Made by a program: the position numbers and the translations under genes
Shown: positions 44,523 through 53,915 of the stretch, piece after piece
Layout: the number at the start of each line of letters is the position of its first letter
Position numbering within the stretch: the first letter of the stretch is position 1
The notes under the pieces: model-generated
The model's database searches: none
Told to the model about the DNA's origin: nothing
What the model saw: the letters and a program-made list of their open reading frames with translations, nothing else
Source of the DNA: Amnibacterium kyonggiense
Lineage (GTDB): Bacteria > Actinomycetota > Actinomycetes > Actinomycetales > Microbacteriaceae
Direction: 5' to 3'
Length of the DNA stretch: 64,000 bases
NCBI RefSeq assembly: GCF_004364555.1
Contig: NZ_SOAM01000001.1
Location: 62,001-126,000 of the forward strand

Positions 44523-44570
44523 GTTCACCGATACGGAGATCCGGAGGCCCGGATCTCCGTATCGGTGAAC
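44523..44570. repeat. perfect 48-bp palindrome, family C copy 1, between convergent genes
   Basis: Two 22-bp arms without mismatch, starting GTTCACCGATACGGAG, enclose a 4-nt AGGC loop. It lies between the stops of the PfkB-type gene and the histidine-kinase gene, three bases before the latter. The core matches 29147-29182. Confidence 0.8.
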
Positions 44571-44572
44571 CG

Positions 44573-46075
44573 TCAGGCGGGCTGGGGGGCTCCGGCGTCC
44601 GCCGGCGCGGGATGCGACGAGGAGACGGCGGGCTGCTCGACCGGCAGCTGCACCGTGAAGACGGTCGCACCGGGCTCGGAGGCGACCGAGACCGTCCCGT
44701 GGTGCGCCTGCACGACCGCGCTCACGATGGAGAGGCCGAGGCCGGTGCTGCCCGTCGTGCGCGCCCGGGAGGAATCGCCGCGCACGAATCGGCCGAACAG
44801 CTGCGGCCGCAGCTTCTCCGGGATGCCGGGACCGTTGTCCCGCACCCGCGCGACCACGTGACCGTCGCGCGGCTCGGCGAGCTCGAGGGTCACCCGCGTG
44901 CCCGCAGGCGTGTGGACGCGCGCGTTCGTGAGGAGGTTGGCGAAGACCTGCTGCAGCTTCGCCTCGTCGCCGCGGACGACGACGGGCTCCTCCGGCAGGT
45001 CGAGCTCCCAGTCGTGGTCGGGGCCGGCCGCGTTGGCGTCGCTCAGCACGTCGACGAGCAGCCGCGAGAGGTCGACCTCGGTCGTCGTGAGCTCGCGCTC
45101 CGCGTCGAGCCGGGCGAGCAGCAGCAGGTCCTCGACGAGGCTCGTCATCCGCATCGCCTCGGACTCGATGCGGCCGATGTTGTGCTGCACGTCCTCCGTC
45201 AGATCCCCGCCGAAGCGGCGCGTCAGCTCCGCGTAGCCGCGGATGGACGCGAGCGGCGTGCGCAGCTCGTGACTCGCGTCGGCGACGAAGTTGCGGACCT
45301 TGTCCTCGCTCGCCTGCCGCACCGCGAGGGCCGACTCCACGGAGTCGAGGAGGTTGTTCAGCGCGGACCCGACCTGCCCGACCTCCGTGTGCGGGTTCGT
45401 GTCCGTCGCCGGCACGCGCTCGGGCAGCTCGACGTCGCCCCGCTCGAGCGGAAGAGCCGCCACGTCGGAGGCGATCGCCGCCACACGACGGAGCGGCCGC
45501 AGGGCACGCCCGACGACGAGCGCGCCGAGCAGCCCGGCGAGCACGACGGCGAGCAGCACGACGATCGCGATGGGCGCGAGGACGGCTGCGATCTCCGCGT
45601 TGAGGATGCTGGACGGCTTTCCCACCACCAGCACGCCGCCGGAGGGATCGGTCGTCGCCACGATGCGGTAACTCGCTCCTTCGAGCTCCGCATTCCCGAC
45701 GACCCCCTGACCTCGTTGCGCCGATCCGGAGTCCGAATCGGCGCTCCGCCGGAGCGCGGTCAACTCGTCCGGGTCCAGATCGATCGGTTGGTTGGCCGAG
45801 GAGATCGCCGACCCGAGCGCCGTGCCGTCGGGTTGGAAGTAGGCGACGACCGTCCCCTTGTCGACGCCGAACTGGCCGATGACGACCTTTCCGGTACGGG
45901 CGATCGCACCGGCGACGCCCTGTGAGGTGCTCGCGAGCTGCTGGTCGAACTGGCTGACGTAGCTCTGCCGGATGACGAACGACATCACGCCGCCGACGAG
46001 GATGCTCGTCGCCGCCACCAGGACCACGGTGAGCGCGATCAGACGTGAGCGCAGCGTCCAGCTCGAGAACTGCAT
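44573..46075 (-). CDS. two-component sensor histidine kinase
   Basis: 500 residues. TM1 near 12-34, extracytoplasmic sensor region about 37-160, TM2 near 165-190, HAMP domain about 190-255, HisKA with FVADASHELRTPLASIRGYAE (phospho-accepting His269), and HATPase with NLLTNARVHTPAGT (N box), RVRDNGPGIPEKLRPQLFGRF (G1/F box) and TGSTGLGLSIVSAVVQAHHG (G2). Architecture resembles actinobacterial TcrY/TrcS-type kinases. It is 25 bp downstream of its response regulator gene on the same strand. Confidence 0.95.
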   Translation of the reverse strand: MQFSSWTLRSRLIALTVVLVAATSILVGGVMSFVIRQSYVSQFDQQLASTSQGVAGAIARTGKVVIGQFGVDKGTVVAYFQPDGTALGSAISSANQPIDLDPDELTALRRSADSDSGSAQRGQGVVGNAELEGASYRIVATTDPSGGVLVVGKPSSILNAEIAAVLAPIAIVVLLAVVLAGLLGALVVGRALRPLRRVAAIASDVAALPLERGDVELPERVPATDTNPHTEVGQVGSALNNLLDSVESALAVRQASEDKVRNFVADASHELRTPLASIRGYAELTRRFGGDLTEDVQHNIGRIESEAMRMTSLVEDLLLLARLDAERELTTTEVDLSRLLVDVLSDANAAGPDHDWELDLPEEPVVVRGDEAKLQQVFANLLTNARVHTPAGTRVTLELAEPRDGHVVARVRDNGPGIPEKLRPQLFGRFVRGDSSRARTTGSTGLGLSIVSAVVQAHHGTVSVASEPGATVFTVQLPVEQPAVSSSHPAPADAGAPQPA

Positions 46076-46100
46076 GGAGGACCTCGATGCGGCGGAGGGT

Positions 46101-46856
46101 CTACTCCGCCGCCTTCAGCATGTACCCGGCGCCGCGCACCGTGTGGATCATCGGCTTGCGACCGGCGTCGATCTTCCGGCGCAGGTAGGAGATGTAGATC
46201 TCCACGACGCTGGACTTGCCGCCGAAGTCGTAGTTCCACACACGGTCGAGGATCTGGGTCTTCGACAGGACGCGGCGCGGATTGCGCATCAGGTACCGCA
46301 GCAGCTCGAACTCCGTCGCCGTGAGGTCGATCTGCTCGCCGTCGCGGGACACCTCGTGGCTGTCCTCGTCGAGCACGAGGTCGCCGACGACGAGGCGTGG
46401 GTCCTCCTCCTCGCTCGCGGTGAGCATCGAGCGGCGGATGAGGCCGCGGAGGCGCGCGACGAGCTCCTCCAGGCTGAACGGCTTCGTGACGTAGTCGTCG
46501 CCGCCGGCGGTCAGGCCGTTGATGCGGTCCTCGAGCGAGTCCTTCGCGGTGAGGAACAGCACCGCGGTCTGCTGGCCGTCCTGCCGCACGCGCGACAGCA
46601 CCTGCATCCCGTCGATGTCCGGCAGCATCATGTCGAGCACGATCGCGTCGGGGCGGAACTCGCGGGCGAGCGCGAGGGCGCGCCGGCCGTCCGCGGCGGT
46701 CTTGACCTCCCAGCCCTCGTAGCGGAGGGCCATCTGGAGGAGATCGGTGAGCGTGGGCTCGTCGTCCACGACGAGCACGCGGATCGGGCTCCCGTCCGGA
46801 TGCTTCAGGCGGGGACGGCTCTGGGGAGCGGCATCGGCAGCGGCAGGTCGGGTCAT
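46101..46856 (-). CDS. OmpR-family response regulator
   Basis: 251 residues. Receiver domain IRVLVVDDEPTLTDLLQMAL, phosphoacceptor Asp75 in AIVLDMMLPDIDG, Thr in VLFLTAKDS and Lys in DYVTKPFSLEELVARL. DNA-binding winged helix with DLTATEFELLRYLMRNPRRVLSK and the terminal SYLRRKIDAGRKPMIHTVRGAGYML. It pairs with the histidine kinase downstream. A 20-residue N-terminal tail precedes the domain. A dyad at 46894-46912 upstream could serve autoregulation. Confidence 0.96.
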   Translation of the reverse strand: MTRPAAADAAPQSRPRLKHPDGSPIRVLVVDDEPTLTDLLQMALRYEGWEVKTAADGRRALALAREFRPDAIVLDMMLPDIDGMQVLSRVRQDGQQTAVLFLTAKDSLEDRINGLTAGGDDYVTKPFSLEELVARLRGLIRRSMLTASEEEDPRLVVGDLVLDEDSHEVSRDGEQIDLTATEFELLRYLMRNPRRVLSKTQILDRVWNYDFGGKSSVVEIYISYLRRKIDAGRKPMIHTVRGAGYMLKAAE

Positions 46857-46893
46857 GGACACCACTCCAGAGAAGCGCAGCTTCCTATGAGGC

Positions 46894-46912
46894 GCATGAG
46901 GAGGACTCATGC
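46894..46912. promoter_or_regulatory. dyad upstream of the response regulator (GCATGAG-5-CTCATGC)
   Basis: GCATGAG and CTCATGC form a perfect 7-bp inverted repeat spaced by GAGGA, 38 bp before the response-regulator start; an extra TATGAGG half-site lies just before it. It could be a site for the regulator itself or another factor; no clear -35/-10 pair was identified. Confidence 0.3.
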
Positions 46913-47070
46913 ACTTCTTGGGAGACGCCGATGCGGCCCGCCGCGGGTCGAGGTCTCGACGGCGACCCGTCCTTGTTCCACAGCGTTGATCCCGCCGTAA
47001 CAGTGCGGAATCACTCGCCCGGTGGAATTGGTCCCCTGCACGAGCCCGATCGGGACGGACCGGAGGCACG

Positions 47071-48081
47071 ATGACACTCCACGGGGAGGTCGCTGTCGCG
47101 GCCCCGTCGGCGACCGGCGGCACGATGCGGGCCGCCGTGCTCGATCGATTCGGCGACGCGGGCGCGCTGCGCGTGATCGACGTCGCGCGGCCCGTCCCGG
47201 TCGTGGGCGAGCTGCTCGTGCGCGTCGTCGCCGCGGGCGTCAACCCGATCGATCTGAAGACCCGGGCCGGCGGCGGCGAGGCCGCCGGCGTCGCCGGCTT
47301 CCCCGCGGTGCTCGGCTACGACTTCAGCGGCGTCGTGATCAGCGCGCCCTACGAGGCGTTCCGGCTGCAGCCGGGCGACGAGGTGTTCGGCATCAGCAAC
47401 GCGCCGCGTGCGACCGGCAGCTTCGCGGAGTACCTGACCGTGCCGGCCCAGCAGGTCGCGTCGAAGCCGAAGATCCTCTCGCACGCCGAGGCCGCGGCGG
47501 TGCCGCTCGCGGCGCTCACCGCATGGGGCGCCGTCGTCGAGCTCGCGAAGGCGCACGAGGGCCAGCGGATCCTCATCCACGCGGGAGCCGGCGGCGTCGG
47601 CCACCTCGCCGTGCAGTTCGCCGCCTACTTCGGCGCGCACGTCATCGCGACCGCATCCGGACGGAACACGAACTGGCTGCGCGAGCTCGGCGCGAGCGAG
47701 ACGATCGACCACACGACGAACCGCTTCGAGGACGTCGTCGCGGAGGTCGACACCGTCATCGATCTGGTCGGCGATCAGCAGGACCGAACCGGGCCCCGCT
47801 CGCTCGACGTCCTGCGGCCCGGCGGTCTCCTGGTCAACGTGCCGAGCGGCAGCTGGCCGACGCTGATGGACGACGCGCGACGGGCGGGCGTGCGCGCCAC
47901 GTCGTACCGGATGGTGCCGGACGCCGCGACGCTCGCGGTGATCGGCCGCCTCATCAACTCCGGCGACGTGCGCGTGTCGGTGCAGGAGGTCTTCCCGCTC
48001 GACCGGATCGCGGACGCCCAGCGGCTGCTCGAGGCCGGCCACGTGCGCGGCAAGGTCGTCGTCCAGGTCGCCGACTACTGA
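47071..48081 (+). CDS. NADP-dependent zinc-less alcohol dehydrogenase / quinone oxidoreductase
   Basis: 336 residues of the MDR superfamily. The N-terminal catalytic part MRAAVLDRFGDAGALRVIDV starts about 18 residues in, followed by VAAGVNPIDLKTRAG and GYDFSGVV; the nucleotide-binding loop is IHAGAGGVGHLAVQFAAYFGA near 170-190. No structural zinc Cys cluster, as in quinone oxidoreductases. ATG 47071 is used, though the family core would also fit ATG 47125. A hairpin terminator follows. Confidence 0.9.
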   Translation: MTLHGEVAVAAPSATGGTMRAAVLDRFGDAGALRVIDVARPVPVVGELLVRVVAAGVNPIDLKTRAGGGEAAGVAGFPAVLGYDFSGVVISAPYEAFRLQPGDEVFGISNAPRATGSFAEYLTVPAQQVASKPKILSHAEAAAVPLAALTAWGAVVELAKAHEGQRILIHAGAGGVGHLAVQFAAYFGAHVIATASGRNTNWLRELGASETIDHTTNRFEDVVAEVDTVIDLVGDQQDRTGPRSLDVLRPGGLLVNVPSGSWPTLMDDARRAGVRATSYRMVPDAATLAVIGRLINSGDVRVSVQEVFPLDRIADAQRLLEAGHVRGKVVVQVADY

Positions 48082-48087
48082 GACGCC

Positions 48088-48119
48088 GAACGGCGGGCCT
48101 CCGAGGAGACCCGCCGTTC
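48088..48119 (+). terminator. terminator of the quinone oxidoreductase gene
   Basis: GAACGGCGGG and CCCGCCGTTC form a perfect 10-bp stem with a 12-nt loop, 6 bp after the stop codon, followed by TGTCAG. Confidence 0.75.
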
Positions 48120-48142
48120 TGTCAGCGTGTCCGTCGTCATCC

Positions 48143-48176
48143 GCAGCGCACGGTGTTCATGAACAGCGTGCGCTGC
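48143..48176. repeat. 34-bp palindrome downstream of rplA
   Basis: GCAGCGCACGGTGTTCA and TGAACAGCGTGCGCTGC are complementary with one mismatched pair and no loop. Second of three stacked inverted repeats in the gap between the quinone oxidoreductase and rplA genes. Confidence 0.7.
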
Positions 48177-48189
48177 GCTACGACACAGG

Positions 48190-48213
48190 CTTCGATCCGC
48201 TCGCGGATCGAAG
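48190..48213 (-). terminator. perfect inverted repeat just after rplA
   Basis: CTTCGATCCGC and GCGGATCGAAG around TC, 5 bp after the rplA stop on the minus strand. Likely part of the terminator of the rplK-rplA transcript. Confidence 0.6.
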
Positions 48214-48217
48214 ACCA

Positions 48218-48910
48218 TCAAACGAGTGCGGCGACGTCCAGGGGGATGCCCGGGCCGAAGGTCGTGGAGACCGACGCCTTCTGGATGTAGCGCCCCTTCG
48301 CAGCGGAGGGCTTCAGCCGGTTCAGCTCGTCGAGCGCCGCCTTGAAGTTCTCGCTCAGCGCCTGCTCCGAGAAGCCGGCCTTGCCGACGACGAGGTGCAC
48401 GTTGGAGTGCTTGTCGGTGCGGAACTCGATGCGACCACCCTTGATCTCGGACACGGCCTGCGCCGCGTTCGGGGTCACGGTGCCGGTGCGCGGGTTCGGC
48501 ATGAGGCCGCGCGGGCCGAGGACGCGGCCGAGACGGCCGACCTTGCCCATCATGTCCGGCGTCGCGACCGCGGCGTCGAAGTCGGTCCAACCGCCCGCGA
48601 CGCGGGCGATCAGCTCGTCGCCGCCGACCTCGTCGGCGCCCGCGGCGATCGCGGCCTCAGCGGCCGGGCCGATCGCGAACACGATGACGCGGGCCGTCTT
48701 ACCGGTGCCGTGCGGGAGGGAGACCGTGCCGCGCACGATCTGGTCCGCCTTGCGCACGTCGACGCCGAGCTTGAACGCGACCTCGACCGTGGAGTCGAAC
48801 TTCGCCGACCCGGTCTCCTTCGCGAGCGTCAGGGCCTCGTCGGCCGAGTAGAACTTGCCCTCTTCGATCTTGGCGGCCGCGGCGCGGTACGCCTTGCTCT
48901 TCTGTGCCAT
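48218..48910 (-). CDS. rplA: 50S ribosomal protein L1
   Basis: 230 residues, the usual length. [23 protein letters not shown] at the N-terminus, [22 protein letters not shown] near 42-64 and [21 protein letters not shown] near 126-146 are the L1 signatures. It binds 23S rRNA at the E-site stalk and usually represses its own operon. 12 bp after rplK. Unusually it is not followed by rplJ-rplL. Confidence 0.99.
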   Translation of the reverse strand: MAQKSKAYRAAAAKIEEGKFYSADEALTLAKETGSAKFDSTVEVAFKLGVDVRKADQIVRGTVSLPHGTGKTARVIVFAIGPAAEAAIAAGADEVGGDELIARVAGGWTDFDAAVATPDMMGKVGRLGRVLGPRGLMPNPRTGTVTPNAAQAVSEIKGGRIEFRTDKHSNVHLVVGKAGFSEQALSENFKAALDELNRLKPSAAKGRYIQKASVSTTFGPGIPLDVAALV

Positions 48911-48922
48911 GGTGTCCGCCTC

Positions 48923-49354
48923 CTACTGCTCGACCGTGATGCCCATGGACCGCGCGGTGCCGGCGATGATGTTCGCGGCGGCCTCGAGGTCGTTGGCGTT
49001 CAGGTCCGGCTGCTTGGTCTGGGCGATCTCGCGCACCTGGTCGCGGGTGAGGCGACCGACCTTGGCGGTGTGGGGCGTGGAGGAGCCCTTGGCGACGCCC
49101 GCGGCCTTCTTGATCAGCTCGGCGGCCGGCGGGGTCTTCAGGACGAACGTGAACGTCCGGTCCTCGTAGACGGTGATCTCCACCGGGACGACGTTGCCGC
49201 GCTGCGACTCGGTCGCGGCGTTGTACGCCTTGCAGAATTCCATGATGTTGACGCCGTGCTGACCGAGCGCGGGCCCGATCGGGGGCGCCGGGTTGGCGGC
49301 GCCCGCCTTGATCTGGAGCTTGATCAGGCCGGTCACCTTCTTCTGGCGAGCCAT
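48923..49354 (-). CDS. rplK: 50S ribosomal protein L11
   Basis: 143 residues, typical. [20 protein letters not shown] near 10-29, [16 protein letters not shown] and the C-terminal [20 protein letters not shown] with [11 protein letters not shown] are all L11 hallmarks. It binds the GTPase-centre r[14 protein letters not shown] precedes the ATG. A TAAGAT -10 box about 100 bp upstream suggests a promoter separate from nusG. Confidence 0.99.
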   Translation of the reverse strand: MARQKKVTGLIKLQIKAGAANPAPPIGPALGQHGVNIMEFCKAYNAATESQRGNVVPVEITVYEDRTFTFVLKTPPAAELIKKAAGVAKGSSTPHTAKVGRLTRDQVREIAQTKQPDLNANDLEAAANIIAGTARSMGITVEQ

Positions 49355-49453
49355 GTTTCCTTCTCTCTCGAAGACGCGGGCGGATGCCGCACGTCTGCTC
49401 CCACCTCCGTGCCCGTGCACGGCGTGGTACCGCGGCCGAAAGGCCGACGGACG

Positions 49454-49459
49454 ATCTTA
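49454..49459 (-). promoter_or_regulatory. -10 box of the rplK-rplA promoter (TAAGAT)
   Basis: TAAGAT on the minus strand, 100 bp before rplK and after the nusG stop. No good -35 match at 17 bp. A small CGGCC-GAAA-GGCCG hairpin (49434-49447) lies in the leader. Confidence 0.45.
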
Positions 49460-49492
49460 CGCCACTGAACGGGGCCACCCCCGTCCATCGAC

Positions 49493-50536
49493 TCAGAGCT
49501 TGGTGACCTGGTCGAACGAGAGCTCGACCGGCGTCTCGCGCTCGAAGAGGGAGACGAGGACGGTGAGCTTGCCGCTCTCCGGCTTGATCTCGGAGATCGT
49601 GCCGGGGAGGCCCGCGAACGAGCCCTCCTTGATCGTGATCGTCTCGCCGGTCTCGAAATCGACCTCGGCCGGGATCGGCTGGCGAGCCGTCGCGCCGCGG
49701 GCGCCCTTGGCCGCGCCGGCGCCGGACTTCGCCGGGGCCTCGGCGACCTGGACGGTGCTCTTCAGCATCTCGAACGCCTCGTTGAAGCGCAGCGGGGTCG
49801 GGTTGTGCGCGTTGCCGACGAAGCCGGTGACGCCCGGCGTGTGGCGGACGAGCGACCACGACTCCTCGTTCAGGTCCATGCGGACGAGCACGTAGCCGGG
49901 GATGCGCACGCGGTTCACCAGCTTGCGCTGGCCGTTCTTGATCTCGACCACGTCCTCCATCGGGACCTGGACCTCGTAGATCGCGTCCTCCTGGGCGAGC
50001 GTCGTCTTGCGCTGCTCGATGTTCTGCTTCACGCGCTTCTCGAAGCCCGCGTAGGAGTGGATGACGTACCACTTGCCGAGCTTGCCGCGCAGCTCCTGCC
50101 GGAAGGCCTCGTACGGGTCGACCTCGACCTCGTCGTCCAGCTCGTCCTCGGCCACGTCCGCGGCGATGCCCTCCGCGACGGTCTCCCCGTCACCGGTGGC
50201 CGCGGCCTCCTCGAAGGCTTCGTCACTCTCGTCGTCGGTCGCCTCGGCGGCGGCCTCGTAGTCGGCGGGGTCGTGCACCTCGAGCGCCTCGTCGACGGCG
50301 CGGTCGGCAGCGGGGTCCGCCGCCTCCTCGATCGCCTCGAGCTCCTCCTCGAAGTCCTCGTCGTCGTCGTCGACCGGGCTCAGGCGGTCGCCCTCGACGG
50401 CCTCCTCGAGCTCCTCCTCCCGGCTGGGGAGGTGGGAGTCGTCAGCGAGCGCCAGCTCGGGGTCGCCCTCGTCGGGGCCGGCGTTCTGCTCGTACTCGGG
50501 CTCGAGGTCGAGCTCGTCGCGGTGGGACTTGGCCAC
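49493..50536 (-). CDS. nusG: transcription termination/antitermination factor NusG with long acidic N-terminus
   Basis: 347 residues. About 150 N-terminal residues are strongly acidic and probably disordered (runs such as [16 protein letters not shown]). The NGN domain begins [20 protein letters not shown] near 155; [20 protein letters not shown] and TPGVTGFVG follow; an Ala/Gly/Lys-rich linker of about 35 residues precedes the KOW domain ([20 protein letters not shown]). It binds RNA polymerase. Acidic extensions are usual in actinobacteria; this one is at the long end. GTG 50536 chosen. It lies between secE and rplK. Confidence 0.97.
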   Translation of the reverse strand: MAKSHRDELDLEPEYEQNAGPDEGDPELALADDSHLPSREEELEEAVEGDRLSPVDDDDEDFEEELEAIEEAADPAADRAVDEALEVHDPADYEAAAEATDDESDEAFEEAAATGDGETVAEGIAADVAEDELDDEVEVDPYEAFRQELRGKLGKWYVIHSYAGFEKRVKQNIEQRKTTLAQEDAIYEVQVPMEDVVEIKNGQRKLVNRVRIPGYVLVRMDLNEESWSLVRHTPGVTGFVGNAHNPTPLRFNEAFEMLKSTVQVAEAPAKSGAGAAKGARGATARQPIPAEVDFETGETITIKEGSFAGLPGTISEIKPESGKLTVLVSLFERETPVELSFDQVTKL

Positions 50537-50642
50537 GGTTCTTCGCGTTCCTTCTGGATCGATGACGGCGGGGTTCGCCTCGTCGGGCGTCGCCCGCATG
50601 GGTGCGCGGGCGGGCGGCGCTGCCGTGCGGCGGCGCCGGGGG

Positions 50643-50915
50643 TCAGCTGGTGCCGGCGAACACCCACACCACGAGGGCGCCGAACCCGAGGTCCAGCACG
50701 TACACGATCGCCATCATGACGACGACGAAGCCGAGCACCACCCCGGTGTAGGTGATGAGCTCGCGCCAGGTGGGGGTGACCACCTTGCGCAGCTCGGCGA
50801 CGACCTGCCGGAGGAACAGGGCGATGCGGGCGAACGGACCACGACGTGCCTGCCGCTCGAGCCGCGCCACCGCGACGACGTCCTCGCCGGGCTCGTCGAG
50901 CACTCTGCGCGCCAC
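50643..50915 (-). CDS. secE: preprotein translocase subunit SecE
   Basis: 90 residues with one membrane helix near 62-83. The conserved SecE core is [30 protein letters not shown] near 38-67. It stabilises SecY in the translocon. GGAGGA precedes GTG 50915. Standard position between tRNA-Trp and nusG. Confidence 0.96.
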   Translation of the reverse strand: MARRVLDEPGEDVVAVARLERQARRGPFARIALFLRQVVAELRKVVTPTWRELITYTGVVLGFVVVMMAIVYVLDLGFGALVVWVFAGTS

Positions 50916-50953
50916 CTGGGTCCTCCTCTCGCCGCTGTTCTCCTGCCGAACAC

Positions 50954-50968
50954 GGCCCCGGAGGGGCC
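50954..50968 (-). terminator. short hairpin between tRNA-Trp and secE
   Basis: GGCCCC-GGA-GGGGCC directly downstream of tRNA-Trp. It may stop part of the transcript or mark the tRNA 3' processing region before secE. Confidence 0.45.
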
Positions 50969-50975
50969 GCCTTCG

Positions 50976-51048
50976 CAGGGCGGACAGGACTCGAACCTGC
51001 AACCTGCGGTTTTGGAGACCGCTGCTCTACCAATTGAGCCACCGCCCT
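50976..51048 (-). tRNA. tRNA-Trp (CCA anticodon)
   Basis: Minus strand. A 7-bp acceptor stem AGGGCGG/CCGCCCT, D-arm GGCTCAATTGGTAGAGCAG, anticodon arm with CCA in GCGGTCTCCAAAACCGC, T-arm with GGTTCGAGTCC, discriminator G. 73 nt; CCA is not encoded. Confidence 0.97.
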
Positions 51049-51144
51049 AGGGCTGCTCGCGGATCGGGTGCGCGCAGGCGCGCTCCGTCCCCACGGGCGC
51101 CGCAAGTGTAGCAGCGGCCCCGCCGGGGACCGCGGGCGCCACGG

Positions 51145-51912
51145 TCAGAGACCGACGCTGCCCTGCATGATGCCGCCGTCGACGACCACGGTCGTCGACG
51201 TCATATACGACGCCCTGCCCGACGCGAGGAACACCACGACGTCGGCGATGTCGCTCGACTCGGCAAGGCGCCGGAGCGGGATCGCGTCCTTCAACTCGCC
51301 CAGCTTCTCCGTGTTGCTGGTGGTCGCCGCATTGATCGGCGTGTCCACCGCGCCCGGCGCGACGTTCACCATCCGGATGCCGTGCGGCCCGAGCTCGACG
51401 CCCGCGGTGCGGGTCAGCATCCGCATGCCGCCCTTCGAGACGCAGTAGGCGATGTTGCCGGGCATCGGCCAGTCCTCGTGCACCGAGGAGATGTTGATCA
51501 CGAGGCCGCCGTCGCCCTGCTCGATGAACCGCTTCGCCGCGGCCTGCGAGGCGAAGAACGCGCTCTTCATGTTCACCGCCATGACCTTCTCGTAGTCCTC
51601 CTCGGTCGTGTCGAGCAGCGACTGCCGGGTCTCGATGCCCGCGTTGTTGACGAGCACGTCGAGCCGCCCGAAGGAGTCCACCGCCGTCCGCATCATGCGG
51701 TGGAGGTCGTCCGCCTTCGAGATGTCGGCCTCGACCCCGACCGCCTCCCCGCCCGCGGCCTCGACCTGCGCGATCAGCTGCGTCGTCGCGTCCTCGTGCG
51801 CGACGTAGTCGACGACGACGCTCGCGCCCTCCGCGGCCATCGCCAGCACGATCGCCTTCCCGATGCCGGAGTTGCCCCCGGTCACGACGATCGACTTCCC
51901 CTCGAGCAGCAT
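51145..51912 (-). CDS. short-chain dehydrogenase/reductase (glucose 1-dehydrogenase-like)
   Basis: About 255 residues, classical SDR. Cofactor loop [17 protein letters not shown] near 8-24, NNAG near 87, catalytic Ser in INISSVHED and Tyr-x-x-x-Lys in YCVSKGGM near 155-159, and the PG motif [18 protein letters not shown] 51912 has GGAGG before it; ATG 51924, four codons upstream, is possible. Substrate unknown. Divergent from the aminotransferase. Confidence 0.9.
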   Translation of the reverse strand: MLLEGKSIVVTGGNSGIGKAIVLAMAAEGASVVVDYVAHEDATTQLIAQVEAAGGEAVGVEADISKADDLHRMMRTAVDSFGRLDVLVNNAGIETRQSLLDTTEEDYEKVMAVNMKSAFFASQAAAKRFIEQGDGGLVINISSVHEDWPMPGNIAYCVSKGGMRMLTRTAGVELGPHGIRMVNVAPGAVDTPINAATTSNTEKLGELKDAIPLRRLAESSDIADVVVFLASGRASYMTSTTVVVDGGIMQGSVGL

Positions 51913-52015
51913 CTCCGCCTCCATCCGCCGCGCACGGTCGCGCGTCGCACGCGAGCGTGCGCCGTCCCGCCTGAACCCGACCCGTACGCGTCCCGCGTCG
52001 CTACGCTTGGGCAGC

Positions 52016-53221
52016 GTGCCTCGCACCGCTCCCGCCCCGATCTCCCCGCGCATCGCCGCCATCGCCGAGTCCGCGACCCTGAAGGTCGACTCGAAGGCGA
52101 AGGCGCTGAAGGCCGCCGGCCGCCCGGTCGTCAGCTACGCGGCGGGCGAGCCGGACTTCGACTCGCCGCAGCACGTCGTGGAGGCCGCCGAGCGCGCGGC
52201 CCGCGACCCGCGCAACCACCACTACACGGCGGCCGCCGGCCTGCCCGAGCTCCGCGAGGCGATCGCGGCGAAGACGCTCCGCGACAGCGGGCTCGAGGTC
52301 TCCCCCGCGCAGGTGATCGTCACGAACGGCGGCAAGCACGCCGTCTTCCAGACCGTGGCGACCCTCGTCGGCGACGGCGACGAGGTGATCATCCCCGCGC
52401 CGTACTGGGTGACGTACCCGGAGGTCGTGAAGCTCGCGGGCGGCGTGCCCGTGGAGGTCTTCGCCGGCGCGGACCAGGAGTACAAGGTCACCGTCGAGCA
52501 GCTCGAGGTGGCCCGCACCCCGCGGACGAAGCTCCTCGTCTTCGTCTCGCCGTCCAACCCCACGGGCGCGGTCTACACGCCCGAGGAGACCCGGGCGATC
52601 GGCGAGTGGGCGCTCGAGCACGGCATCTGGGTGATGACCGACGAGATCTACCAGAACCTCGTCTACGACGGCGTGCGCGCCGTGTCGATCGTCGAGGCGG
52701 TGCCGGACCTCGCGGACCAGACGGTGCTCGTGAACGGCGTCGCGAAGACGTACGCGATGACGGGCTGGCGCGTCGGCTGGATGATCGGGCCGGCCGCGGC
52801 GATCAAGGGCGCGAACGACCTCCAGTCGCACCTGTCCTCGAACGTGAACAACGTCGCGCAGCGCGCCGCGATCGCGGCCCTCACCGGACCGACCGAGCCG
52901 ATCGAGGCGATGCGGCAGGCGTTCGACCGCCGCCGGTCCGCGATCGTCTCCGGCCTGAACGCGATCCCGGGCTTCCGCACGCCGACGCCGCAGGGAGCGT
53001 TCTACGTCTACCCCGACGTCACCGCGCTGCTCGGTCGCGAGTGGGGCGGCACGACGCCGACGACGACGCTCGAGCTCGCCGACCTGCTGCTCGACCGGCT
53101 CGAGGTCGCCGTCGTGCCGGGCGAGGCCTTCGGCCCCTCCGGCTACCTGCGGCTCAGCTACGCGCTCGGCGACGACCAGCTCGCCGAGGGCGTCTCCCGC
53201 CTGGCCGACTTCTTCGGCTGA
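52016..53221 (+). CDS. class I/II PLP aminotransferase (aspartate aminotransferase-like)
   Basis: 401 residues. PLP Lys is in [17 protein letters not shown] near 245; the start of the fold is [14 protein letters not shown] near 38-51, then [17 protein letters not shown] and [14 protein letters not shown]. It is the Iγ-type AspC found next to secE in many actinobacteria. TACGCT (52002-52007), nine bases before GTG 52016, suggests a leaderless transcript. Confidence 0.93.
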   Translation: MPRTAPAPISPRIAAIAESATLKVDSKAKALKAAGRPVVSYAAGEPDFDSPQHVVEAAERAARDPRNHHYTAAAGLPELREAIAAKTLRDSGLEVSPAQVIVTNGGKHAVFQTVATLVGDGDEVIIPAPYWVTYPEVVKLAGGVPVEVFAGADQEYKVTVEQLEVARTPRTKLLVFVSPSNPTGAVYTPEETRAIGEWALEHGIWVMTDEIYQNLVYDGVRAVSIVEAVPDLADQTVLVNGVAKTYAMTGWRVGWMIGPAAAIKGANDLQSHLSSNVNNVAQRAAIAALTGPTEPIEAMRQAFDRRRSAIVSGLNAIPGFRTPTPQGAFYVYPDVTALLGREWGGTTPTTTLELADLLLDRLEVAVVPGEAFGPSGYLRLSYALGDDQLAEGVSRLADFFG

Positions 53222-53312
53222 CCTCCCGGCTCCGCAGCTCCTCCGGGTCGGCGCGCCCCCAGAACGCGGCGGCCCTGGCCGGAGGGGCACGGCACGCCCT
53301 ACGGTCGGAACC

Positions 53313-53915
53313 ATGTCGTCGGTGGTGACCGCAGCGCTCCGCCTCGTCGTCGGCGCGCTCATCGTCGCGGCCGTCGTCGCCACCCTCGCCGACGTCCTCC
53401 CGGTGAGCCTCGTCGACTTCTTCGGCTACTTCACGATCCAGTCGAACGTGATCGGCGCCGTCGTCGCGGTCGTCGGCGGGATCCGGCTGCTCCGGGGCGC
53501 GCCGTCCACGCCGGCGTGGGTCGTCGTCCGGTGGTGCGCCGGGACGTACCTGATCGTGGTCGGGGTCGTCTACTGGACGGTGCTCGCACCGCTGCACGCG
53601 GCCGGCGGCGTCCCGCTCCCCTGGGCCAACCTGACCCTGCACGCGCTCTCCCCGCTCGCGGCGCTCGTCGACCTGCTGCTGGCGCCCGACCGGTTCCGGC
53701 CCGCCCTGCGCCTCCTCCCGCTCGTGCTCGTCTACCCGCTCGTGTGGACCGCCGTCGTGCTCGTCCGCGGGGCGACGGACGGCTGGGTGCCCTATCCGTT
53801 CCTGAACCCCTCGCAGGGCTACGGCGTCGTCGCCGCGTGGGTCGCGCTCGTCGCGGGCGTGTTCGCCGGCGTCGGCGCGCTCGCCCGCCTGATGCTCCGC
53901 TCTCGGCGGACATGA
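53313..53915 (+). CDS. Pr6Pr family membrane protein
   Basis: 200 residues with six helices. The family core FFGYFTIQSNVIGAVVAVVGG near 35-55, LHALSPLAALVDLLL near 109 and the YPFLNPSQGYGVVAAW stretch near 161-176 are recognisable. Function unknown; no signal or catalytic motif. It overlaps the following ABC ATPase start by 4 bp (ATGA), so they form one operon. Confidence 0.85.
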   Translation: MSSVVTAALRLVVGALIVAAVVATLADVLPVSLVDFFGYFTIQSNVIGAVVAVVGGIRLLRGAPSTPAWVVVRWCAGTYLIVVGVVYWTVLAPLHAAGGVPLPWANLTLHALSPLAALVDLLLAPDRFRPALRLLPLVLVYPLVWTAVVLVRGATDGWVPYPFLNPSQGYGVVAAWVALVAGVFAGVGALARLMLRSRRT

